A stretch of 64,000 nt of DNA from Ligustrum vulgare (Eukaryota; Streptophyta; Magnoliopsida; Lamiales; Oleaceae). Positions 35,046 through 46,700 of the stretch are shown here, one piece after another. Location of the stretch: NCBI GenBank assembly GCA_963555705.1, contig OY743176.1:61330040-61394039 (forward strand), given 5' to 3'. A program made the position numbers and the translations under genes. A model generated the notes under the pieces. That model saw only the letters and a program-made list of their open reading frames with translations. It made no database searches and had not been told where the DNA came from. Within the stretch, counting starts at the first letter, position 1. Each line of letters begins with the position of its first letter.

Positions 35046-35841
35046 GTTTAAAAAGAGGGAACTAAGTACATAAGTGGTTTTTTTCATGAGGTGAGGCGTA
35101 AGCCTCGAGGCGGATTGAGGCGTAAATCTCACAAAAAATCAAAAAATTATAAAATAATACAAAAAACATAAAATAAGCCTCGAGGCAGATTGAGGCGTAA
35201 ACCTCACAAAAAATCAAAAAATTATAAAATAATACAAAAAAATAAAAATAAAATACAAAATGGTGAACATAAATATCAAATAAATCAATTTGCAATAATA
35301 TTTACTTCATATATTATATAGAAATAGAATTTATTTATATAATATTTACTTCATATATTATATATACAGAATTTATATACACAAAATTTATTTATATAAT
35401 AATATTTACTTCATATTATGGGTTATTTCATATTATATGGACTGAGCCCATTAATTACCCAGCCGATCCATCTTAGTGACCTCACCCCCAATAAAGCTCT
35501 AACCCTAATTATACAATAATACATCGCACAGAGACTACCCCAGGTCCCCAGTCACGCAACTCCTCCTTCGCTGGGTTTCTTCGGAGTTCTTCTACTACGA
35601 CCACTTCTCCAACACTATTTTTAACGCTGCTCCTCCAACGCAGGTTAGGCAGCTCCTAAATCTTCATTTCTTCTTCTTCTTTTTGGAGGCGCATGCCTCA
35701 TGCCTTGTGAGGCGCAGGTTTTAAGGCGTGCGCCTCGGGTTTTGAGGTTGTAGCCTCAATGTTTTCGCCTCTGAATTGCCGCCTCAAGGCACAATCTTTA
35801 CGCCTCAAAGTGAGACGCGCCTCCGCCTCGCCTTTTTAAAC
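35046..35841 (-). mobile_element. GAGGCG-rich non-autonomous element, copy B (796 bp), inverted
   Basis: The left end GTTTAAAAAGAGGGAACTA matches the reverse of copy A's right end, and the right end CGCCTCGCCTTTTTAAAC matches the reverse of copy A's left end over about 150 bp. The middle (35450-35690) differs from copy A and contains a leader-like block with a GCAGGTTAGG junction, possibly captured host sequence. Confidence 0.75.
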
Positions 35842-37640
35842 TATGTAAGGAGGAACAAAAAGGTATGTAACCTTTTTGGAAATTAGCCCCAGCCGTAAGA
35901 TGAATAAGGCGCGTCAAACATGCCCTTATCATTGACCCTCCATTTTGCCACGTTCATAAGAAGTTGATGTAATGGTTATCAATCATTACCTTGAGAAGCG
36001 CAAAGCTTGCTGAAAAAGAAATACAGTTGTCGACTAAGATCAGCCGATAAGGTTTGAACTAAACTCATACACTCCAAACCTTGGGGAAAACTGTTGATAT
36101 GCTTGACCGCTTAAGGGGCAAGGTCAAAGCCCAATTGAATAAAGCCCATAATGCTCCAAACAAAGGGACATAACATCAGAATTGTAGCAACCACGGACCT
36201 CTACAATTACCGAACTCAACATTCAACAAGAACTTATTCGCAACTTGAGGTTATCCAAACTGAACCCACTCTCATGCTTTGGAATAGCTCAAAGTTCCCA
36301 AGATAATCAATACTTTGCTAGTTGATCAACTTGAACCTCAAAACTTGGGAAGACAAATTTCCTTCATGCCTATGCAAGAATGATCACGTACAGCCTATCA
36401 ACATGTCTCATAAAAGGAGACTAGTTACATCAAATATTAGAGGGGCCCAGCCCACTAAAGTTTAAGAATAGTAGCTAATCATCATTTGTCTCGGGAATGA
36501 GAAAATGTAATAATTGTTTTATTTTGCCTATAAATAAAAAGCAATAATAAGTAATCCCCATGCAAATATATGAAGTTCATCCATAACTATTTATAAAATC
36601 AGTTGTATTCTCTAGAATCTTCTCCCAAAATACGAAATAAAGAACCTTTTTTTGAGGCTGTTTATTAAGCTTAGATTTTTCTCTCACGCGAAGCCCATTA
36701 TTTACTTTTCTTTCCTCTTAAGTTGATCAAAAGAGTGACACATGTACGTGTCAATTTTTACGTCCACAATATTTAAATAGAACACTGTCAGCAAGTAAAC
36801 CATGAACCTGTCCAATGCTAGTCTGGTCTTTTCGAGGCGGGCCTAGCCTGGTCGAGAAAATCCACTTGATTTGATATCGATTTAGCCCCTATTTGGTATA
36901 TGTTTGTTAATAAATTATCACATGTCAAAATTTCATTGGTCTATTTTTTATTTTTTTAATTTTTTTTGGAAAAGTTAACAATTTTGACTGGTCAAATATT
37001 TTTCTCACACAATTTTCTACTTTTAAAAAAATTTATCAACGAAATGTTATCACGTCGTTATTTATGAACAAAATTTATAAGCAAACTTTACCAAACAGAG
37101 GCTAAATTTTTGGCGGCTCCTTTTTGTATATAAATAAGGAATTTGAGTTTTTTGAGGTAAAATGTGGTTGAAAAGTGATTTCAAAAAATACGTGTAGTTA
37201 AAAAGTAATGTTTTATACTCATTCTTCTAATAAAGATAGGCTCATTTCTAGTTTCATATGGATTGCGAAAACATAATTAATATATGTTAAAACATAAAAC
37301 TAAAAATCTATATCTATATTCTATATCTATATAATAATAGGATAACCGTCACCATTTTACCCACATAGTTTCCCTCTTAAATTAACTTTCTAAATCGGGA
37401 AACTTTTTTACCAAAAACAAGCAAAAAAAAAAGGCATTAAATGTTTTGGGAAATGTTTTGAGTGCCATGCAACTTTAATCATTTCTTTAAGAAAAGTTGT
37501 CCATAATTTGGGACAAACAAAAAAGGAAAACTAGTCCAAGATGGACGGAGTAAATTTTTTTTTTTACCAAACACAGTTTTATTTTAAAACGAAATAATCG
37601 TGGTCCAAATTGCCAAACAATTTTTTCCTTTCGTTCTTTT
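35842..37640. other. Intergenic DNA upstream of ATG5
   Basis: No gene seen. It contains the MITE at 36890-37107 and TATCTATA-type simple sequence at 37302-37340. An AT-rich TATA-like patch, TTTATAATATAATATAAATT, at 37644-37663 is a candidate core promoter about 85-105 bp before the ATG5 start codon. Confidence 0.45.
36890..37107. mobile_element. MITE (218 bp) upstream of ATG5
   Basis: The ends are ATTTAGCCCCTATTTGGTA and, reversed, ATTTAGCCTCTGTTTGGTA: 17 of 19 positions match. The interior is AT-rich and noncoding. The same terminal type occurs downstream of ATG5 at 50186-50419. No clear target duplication. Confidence 0.75.
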
Positions 37641-37748
37641 AGCTTTTATAATATAATATAAATTACAATACGTGGTGTACTGGACTCTCCAATTTTCTAA
37701 TTGCACATTTTTTTTCATTCTGAATCTGGTAATTGTGAAGTGACATTA

Positions 37749-40700
37749 ATGGATTTTAAAGGAGAAGGAACAGAGGCACAAAAATTTGTGTGGGAAGGCG
37801 CTGTACCTCTCCAGATTCATCTCCACGATTTCGAAGTCACCACTCTTCCCAATCCTCCTCCTGCCTTGGTACTAAGTTTTTTGGTTCATTTTATTTTGCT
37901 TTTATTTTGCGTGTATAACAGTATAAGTGACTATTCGAAGTTTGATTAACTGGGTTGAGTATAATTATTGTTATAATTTAAAGGATTTATTTGTGATTTT
38001 GTTATGGTTTCAGATCTTGGCACCTCGTTTAGGTTACTTGCCTCTGTTAGTACCACAGATTAAGCCATTCTTCAGTAATTCGCTTCCTCCAGGTGTTGAC
38101 ACTGTTTGGTTTGAGTACAAAGGGCTACCTCTTAAATGGTATGTATGATTGCTAGTTTGACTTGAATAATGCTCTGTTATATATGTTTAACTAGTAAAAA
38201 TTATAACTTAACATAGTTTGAATATGCTCTATTTTCCATCCCTAATTGAATGATTTGGAATGCAGCCTTTATAACATGAAGTACATCATGAGATGAATTT
38301 TGTTTTCAATTATGAGAATAAAACCTAAAACTAAGCTGTATTTTTGAAAGAATAGACAAACTACTTGATGATTGAGAAAATATAGAAATGTGAGAAACAC
38401 AAAATGACCAGAATGAGAGCTATCATTTGAATCTAAGCTTATTATCTTTCTTTTGGTCCACAAAAGTCTGAATGCTGGCTTCTGATTGTTACCAAATCAT
38501 TGTCGCTTTCTGTAAAAGATATGCCCTTGTCTTTTATTGCTTTTCATTTCTGTGATGTATTGGCTTCACTGAGATTCACATCTTTTAAGTCACATTATAT
38601 TTAGATTTTTTTTTTTTTGAAAGTATTATATTTAGATTTTTGAAATACCATTATTCTAAAATAATACTTGTGAACTTTATTTTTTTAAATATATGCAATA
38701 AATTTGGTGTTTCTTCTAATATTTTCTATGGATATTATTCACATTTATTCTAGGTATATTCCTACTGGGGTACTTTTTGATCTTCTTTGTGCAGAAGCAG
38801 AGAGGCCTTGGAATCTAACGGTAAAAAGTTAAACTTTGATTTACAGTGGATGCTTTATGATCCTGTGATTTGTAAAACCATTATTGGAATTTTGCCATAT
38901 CAACTTTAGGCATGAAATGTTAGAACAGGAATGTATTGTTGGATTAAGAAGTGAGTTGTTAAGAATATAGTTGCTTCAAGAAGTATTGTAATAAAACTTG
39001 CTCAACACAATTTCAATGTATATATAGATAATGGAATCAATATCTTTAAGAGTATTTCTTCCTTTGGAACAGAGAACTTACAAAAACATGATTTATATGC
39101 ATTACTCTCCTTTTTCAAAATAATAATTGAGCTAAAACTTTCTAACTGCATTCTACAACAAATGGTTTCACACATTTACTTTAAGAATAAGAAAAGAAAA
39201 TTCTATGTAGTTGACATGAAAGTCATAGCTCTCTGTCGATGCATAAGCAACTAGATTAGTATGCATGTGAGTGATACGATTAGAACCTGTTTGGTAATGT
39301 GAAAAATTTTGGTTTTTGTGGATTTTTATTTTTTATTTTCTATTATTATTTTTTATTTTTTTATGGATGTTTGGTTTAAAAATGATTGAAAAGTAGAAAG
39401 CTGTGGGCTTGACTAAGAATGAATGATTGAGATTAAGTTTAAAATGCTTTGGTGAAAATTTTTGTTTTACCAAACAAACTCTTATTGTTTAAATAACTTA
39501 GTTTTTTTTGTTGCCTATCATTGAAGTGTCTATACAGCCTGTAATGACATTGAAATCCCATTCGGTTGATGGAATAGTTATTCTATGTTCATTTCTTGTA
39601 GGTACATTTCAGAGGATACCCTGGGAACATTTTGACTCCTTGTGAAGGTGAAGACAGTGTGAAATGGAGCTTTATTAATGCATTGAAAGAGGTTAGGTAT
39701 AAGCATTTCTTTTTAGTTTTGTAATTGAGATTCTTTTTAGGAAGTTTTTTGGAGTCCCTTCATCGTTTTCATCGGCGCTGTAACATCCCAATCCACTTGG
39801 TATGATATTGTCCACTTTAGGCCTATGTCGCACGGTTTAGCTAGTCTTTCACCCTAAAGGCCTCGTACCAATTGGGAATGGTCCTTTAAAGTTTATAAAA
39901 TCGTCATATTTCCCTTATCCAGACGATGTGAGATTGTGACTACTACAATCACCTCACCTAAAAGAGTCTAATGACCTCGTTGCCCACACTTCCGACTGGA
40001 CTTAGGCTCTCATACCATTTGTAACATCCCAGTCAACTTAGTATGATATTGTTCGCTTTGGATCTAGGTCGCACGGTTTTATTCTTAAGCTTTCACCCAA
40101 AAGGCTTTATACCAATTGAGAATGGTCCTTTAACTTATAAATTAGTCATATTTCTCTTATTCAGGCGATGTGGGATTGTGGCTAGTACAGACGCGATGCT
40201 CATTGATGAAGAAATATTTCTCTCTTTTGTTAACAATAACTGTGTCCTCCATCCACATTTATGGAAACCAATTGATGCTAAGATTGCGAGATTGTCTGTT
40301 GATTGAAAGTTGTGGCTTCTAACTATGAAATGTGTTGTGTAGTGTTGTGTTGTGTTGACAAAAGTTAGTTTGACCAGAAGCAATTAAATTATAACCACTT
40401 TCCAAAACATGTGTTATAGCTTTTAAAAATATTATTTATTAGTGAATTAATGATTGCCAATCTTGTGAACCTAATTGCAGTTACCAAGTTTAACTTTTTA
40501 TCCTCCAAAATTTGTAAGTGGGTACACAATCAATGAATGGTGTTTGATTATTTCTATTTTCTTATGTGCTATGAATTTCTGTTAACTATTCGTTCTGAAT
40601 TAGTTTGGCAAATATAGTGGATGCCTATCTTATTTTTTCTGAAATATTAAGCCCCTGTTTGTTTGTGATAATTAGTTTGTTTATTTTTTCTAAATTTTAA

Positions 40701-43700
40701 TTTAAGTCAAAGTCGACAATTAATTTTCTAAAAATCTGATTTTAATCTGCACCAAACATGGGCTGTGTATACTCAACCATAGAAATATATTGGAATATAG
40801 AAAAATGACCTACAAGGACAACTAAAATTCCTCTCTTTTCTTTTGCTTCATCTGCCAAGTCCCTCCAAGAATCTGCTGCCCTCCAAGTCTTTATCCCCTC
40901 TCTCTTGCTCTTTGAGTTTGTGTCTTCCCCATTATATTTCGGTTTTTGCCTCTTTTTTCACCCCTGTTTTTTTGCTCCCTTTTTTCATTTAACTTATGTT
41001 TCTTTTCTTTTCAATGGCCAATATTCTCCCTTTCTTTTTAATGTGAAGCAGCAAACCTGTAAAACAATAAGCTTATGGAGCTACGCACTAACTGGGCCCA
41101 CATTTCAATGCAATGGTTGAAATGCACTATTTACCAAAATCTTCCACTTTCTTATACTCCTAATATCATCTTTAGCATTAATATGCAATTCAGGTTTCCT
41201 ATTTTTCCTTGTTTTTGCTCTTTTTCTTTTCTTTTTGTAGTCTTGTCTAAGTTATCTTCACTTGTTTCCTTTCTTTGTCATTTATTTTCTTCCTTCAGTT
41301 GTCATAATTTCTCTCTTTTTATATTTTTCCTTGTTGACATGTAACAAAACTAATCACATTGACTAAACATTATTCGTCAATGAGTTAACAAAAAACAAGG
41401 TTCACGTGTCATTGGGGACTGAGTGCTGGTAATCACGGTGATTCTTCTCTCTTTTATTTTCAGCTGATTCACGTGTCATTGGGGGACTTAAGTGGTACTG
41501 GCGTTGGAATTAGTAGTGAAAATCTTCAACCAAACAGGGGCAGATTGGAATGACCATATCTGGGTGAATTTCTTTGGTAGTAATGCCTGTTAAGGTAGTA
41601 TTTCAATTATCCCACTTTAGCCATCTATGCTGCTTGTTATTAATTGTGGAGGGGTGACTATATTTTCAGGATTTTTGAAGCTATATGGTATAATGTTTAG
41701 CATTTGCTTTGCAATGGTGGTTATGATTGTGTGAGGGCTCAGTGTTTCTGAGGTTCTGATAGTGGTGGAAGGTTACATTGTCATGGGTTTTGAGAGAGGC
41801 AGTGGTGCAGGGGATCCTTGTCTAATGAGAACTTTTTCTTTATTTGGTTAATTTTTTGGCGCTGTATTGATGTGGGGGTGGGGTGCGGGTGGGGTAGTGG
41901 ATCACTTGGTGACAGAAAAGTGGAGAATCATTGAAATCATAGACTTCTTGCTGAAACTTGTGCTAATTCAATGCAATATGCTTGTGACTTATGCTGCAAA
42001 CTCTTTGCCTTTGTTATCATGCAATAATTACTGGTCTGTCTGTTGCTGTTGCTGTTCTTCTCTTCTCAATTTCTTTTCCTTTTCCTTTTGTTCAGCATCT
42101 CATTATCTTATTTTAGTTTTTCGAGTGAATGTGGGGTGGGGTAGCGGATCACTTGGTGACTGAAAAGTGGAGAATCATTGAAATCATAGAATTCTTGCTG
42201 AAACTTGTGCTAATTCAATGGAACATGCTTGTGACTTATGCTGCAAACTCTTTGCCTTCATTGTCATACAATAATTACTGGTCTGTCTGTTGCTGTTCTT
42301 CTCTTCTCAATTTCTTTTTCTTTTCCTTTTCCTTTTCCTTTTCCTTTTGTTCAGCATCTCATTAGCTTATTTTAGTTTTCCGAGTGAATGTGGGAACAGT
42401 AAAATGTTAACATGTTTGGTTCTAGTCTAAATTTTATAGTTGCTAAATCTTCTCTGCAGGCTGCTTATATAATAACTGGGAACTGCAAAAATATTATGAA
42501 TATGTCCCAATCTGATCAGACAGAGCTTTGGCGCTCGGTCTTAAATGGTATGGAGCTTGTTTTTAATTACTTGGAATGCTAAATGATTTTTTGCTTTGTA
42601 CCTCTTGACTTATCTTTGCTTTACTTATTTTCTTCTCCCATTTTTCATTTAATTACTTATCTATTCAATACGATATACTATATTTCCTGCATATTTACAT
42701 TTTGAGAAATAGTCTATTTGTCTACTTAGTGTGGATTAGAGAATTAGAACTCCTTATGCTTTGGCTAATATTTTATATAAATAATAAACCTACTTTCTTG
42801 ACTATAATCAGAAACCTAACTTACAGCTTCGGCTAGAAGATATGTTATGAGAACTAGAAAGTTTTTGGAAGTGCACTTCTGACAGAGATTAAGCAAAAGT
42901 TGATCAGACTAAATGCGAATGAAAGAAAGCCTTTCAGTCTTGAACAAAAACTAAATCTGACATATTCCACTGGAACTACTTTTGATACATAGATTTGTAA
43001 ATGTTGATTGTACTAGTGTTTCGAAGAAAAAAAATAGAGTAGGGGAGTCCAGACAAAAAGGGTTTATGTTTTTATTTGTGTTTGTTTTGTTATCCTGTTA
43101 ATTTGCTTGTGGGTTTTCTACTAAATCATGTTATTAGGTGACATGGAAGCTTACCTTCGAGTTTCATCGAAGCTTAAACTTTGCACTATTGGAGATGACT
43201 ACTCCTTGAAATTCAACTCCACTTTGAAATCTCGGCAAAGCACTAGTGACACAGATGCTACTATCCCCGTCAGAACAGGTGAGACAATTTTAAGATATCA
43301 AGTACAGTTTAGAATTTGCAATTACACTGTTCTTTCTTTGTTCCTTTACAAACTGAAAGCTGAGTACCCATTGGAGAGATGAGAACCTAATGCTCGTTTT
43401 ATATCACCTCATAACTGCTATTGTGGGGCTCGGATCATTGGAAACGATATGAGAACAACAGGTTGAAGTGACTGTTGTAATGATAACAACAGCAAAAAAA
43501 CTAAACTATGCCATTTTCTGATAAATATAGAATTGATTGTATATATCATTTTTCACCACTCTTCAGTTCATCTGGTGGAAGATTCATAGAATTTAGCAAT
43601 CATAACAAGTCATCGATCTACTATTCTGTCTTTTTTTTTTTTGACCTCGTCCATTGAGATCACATCACTCTTATGATAGAGATCCACCATCTAACTCGTC

Positions 43701-46700
43701 CATCCCTTAATCTAAAATCGCCATCATTTCCACTTGTTGTCATGTATTCTTATCTAGGTTGCACCGACACTATGTTGGGGGCTGGCTGTGAACGTAAGTA
43801 CAAAAATATTCTGAGAAAATTAGCCGAGGTGTTATACCTCTGGGTAATGCATCTATTATATAATATTTACAAGAAACTATACATGGAAAGAAACTAATTG
43901 CTAAGATATCCTACCCTTATTATATTCTGTCAATTATGCTAACTATACAATGTATAAAAGGAATGATAGCTAAATTTATGAACAACAAAGCTGTCTGAAG
44001 CTGTCCATTGACAGCCCCCCTCAAATTGATGCCGGTTGATCAACAAGCATCAATTTGCTACTTAAGAAGCAATGTTGATGGCAGGTGAGGGCTTTGGTGA
44101 ATATATCAGCAATTTGTAGTTCAGTGGAAATATGCAGAAGAGTGATAACTTGTGCCTCAAATGCTTCACGAATAGATTGACAGTCAACTTCAATATGCTT
44201 TGTGCGCTCATGATAAACAGGATTAGCTGTGATCTGAATAGCACTTGTGTTATCAGCATGCAAAGGAGTAGGACTGGTAGTAGAAAAATCTAGCTTAGCA
44301 AGCAAACCTCGTAGCCAAATAATTTCGGAACAAGCCAGAGACATTGCACGGTACTCAGATTCAGTAGATGACTTAGACACTCTGTCTTGTTTCTTACTCT
44401 TCCATGAGATCAATGCATTACCCAAGAACACACACCAACCAGTGATGGACCGACGGGTATCAACACAACCAGCCCAATCAGCATCGCTATAGGTGTTAAG
44501 TTGGGAAGAATTCCCTTTAGGAAAGAATAACCCACGGGCAGTAGTGCCCTTAACATAGCGTATAATCCTACGTACAACAGCCATATAAAGATGCCGAGGA
44601 GTTTGAAGAAATTGGCTAACCTGTTGTACTGCAAAGGAAACATCCGGTCTAGTAATTGTGAGATAGACAAGACTTCCCACCAACTTCCTGTATAAACTGG
44701 GATCAGCAAGTAAATCACCCTCCTCTTTGCGAAGCTTGACATTCAACTCCATGGGAGTATCCACAGAGGAGGCCTCTTGTAGGCCAGCACTAGCTACCAG
44801 GTTTGTAGCATACTTATGCTGATTAAGTGAAATACCAGATGGATTGCGATGTACCTCAAGACCGAGAAAATAAGTGAGAGAACCAAGGTCTTTCATATGA
44901 AAGGACTCAAAGAGATGAATCTTGAGCTCGCCAAGTAAAATAGAATCAGAGCCAGTAATCACAATATCATCAACATAAACCAAAAGAACTACAATTCCTG
45001 TATCTGATATTCGAAGGAATAAGGAGATGTCATACTTGCTCTGCTTGAATGAGAATTGTAATAAAGTGGTTCGAAACTTATCAAACCAGGCCCTTGGAGC
45101 TTGTTTGAGACCATAAAGAGATCGACAAAGCTTACACACGTGTGAGGTCGAAGACGATAACAACCCTGGGGGTGGTCTCATATAGATACACTCTTTAAGA
45201 TCCCCATGAAGAAAAGCATTCTTCACATCCATCCGATGTAATGACCAATCATTGGAAGCAGCAAGAGCAAGGATCGTACGAACAATAGTCATTTTAGCCA
45301 CGGGAGCAAATGTCTCTTCATAATTGACGCCGTATTCTTGATTATTTCCAAGTGCAACAAGACGTGCTTTGTAACGATCCAAACTCCCATCAGATCGAAC
45401 CTTGACTGAGTAAACCAATTTGCAACCAAGAGGGACAATTGTTGGAGGGCATGACTCAATATCCCATGTGTGATTAGCTTCAAGAGCAGCAAGTTCGGCC
45501 TGCATAGCTTGTCGCCAACAATCATGCTTGGCAGCTTGTGAGTATGAGGTGGGAATATCAAAATTTGACAATGTAGTAGTAAGAGCTGAAGTAGATGTAA
45601 ACTCATACCTATCCGGAGGTACTGACACTCGAGGAGAGCGACATACCAAAGGTGCTGGAGGTATTGGCACTGACATGTTCTGGTGCATGATAGGATTAGA
45701 TACTGGGTGAGCCGTTGGAAGAGACTGTGTGCGGGATGTCTCGTATACGCTACCCCTGGTTTGAAACGAGAACTAACTTGAGAGGAATTAAAGCACTGTT
45801 GCTCAAAGGAGGGGAGTATTACAGTAGAGGTAGACGGCACAGGAGACACAGGAAAAAAATATTGATTTTCAAAGAAAATAACATTCCTAGAAATGCGCAT
45901 ACGATTTAATGTAGGATCATAACAGAAAAATCCTTTTTGACACATATTATATCCCAAGAATGCACATCGAACAGATTGAGCAGATAATTTATGTCGCTCA
46001 TGCGGAGGCAAATGGACAAAGCATATACAACCAAAGGTACGAAGATTATCATAATTAGGTTGCTTAGCAAACAAACGGAAATATGGAGACTCCATGTGTA
46101 AGACTTGAGAGGGTAGACGATTAATCAAGTGAGTAGCAGTTTTCAGAGCCTCGACCCAAAATGTGGATGGTACAGTGGATTCTATCAAGAGAGTACGTAC
46201 CACATCAAGAAGATGACGATTTTTGCGTTCGGCTACTCCATTTTGTTGTGGAGTAGCTGGACATGAGGGTTGATGAATGATACCTTTAGATGCCAAGAAT
46301 GACCGAAACTCAGTAGACAGATATTCACCACCGGAATCTGTTCGTAATAACTTAATAGTTGCAGAAAATTGATTTGCAACATATGCTAAAAATTCAGTAA
46401 AAGTGCGAAACACCTCAGATTTAAAACGAAGAAAATAGACCCAAGTAAATCTGCTATAATCGTCAATAAAAGTCGCATAATATTTAAATTTGTCATGTGA
46501 TTTAACAGGAGAATGTCCCCAGACATCACTATGTATAAGATCGAAGCAGTGAGAAGCTCTACTAGCCCGTAAGGGAAAGGGAAGTGTTTTGCTTTTACCA
46601 AGTTTGCAAGGAACACAATCAAGAGACAAAGAAGAACGTTCTTTATTACGAAGAAAACCAGAGTTTAATACTTGAGATAAGATCTGATTATTAGGATGGC

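Noticed and set aside
37701..37748. Upstream extension of ATG5 exon 1
   Set aside because: The frame is open but begins at TTG; the family N-terminus fits the ATG at 37749.
38139..38142. Alternative exon 2 donor after TGGTAT
   Set aside because: Joining to exon 3 would break the conserved KWYIPTG block; the donor at 38139 keeps it.
45289..45700. Tail of the integrase ORF
   Set aside because: It is the wrong phase of the region that encodes the start of the RT frame; not native protein.
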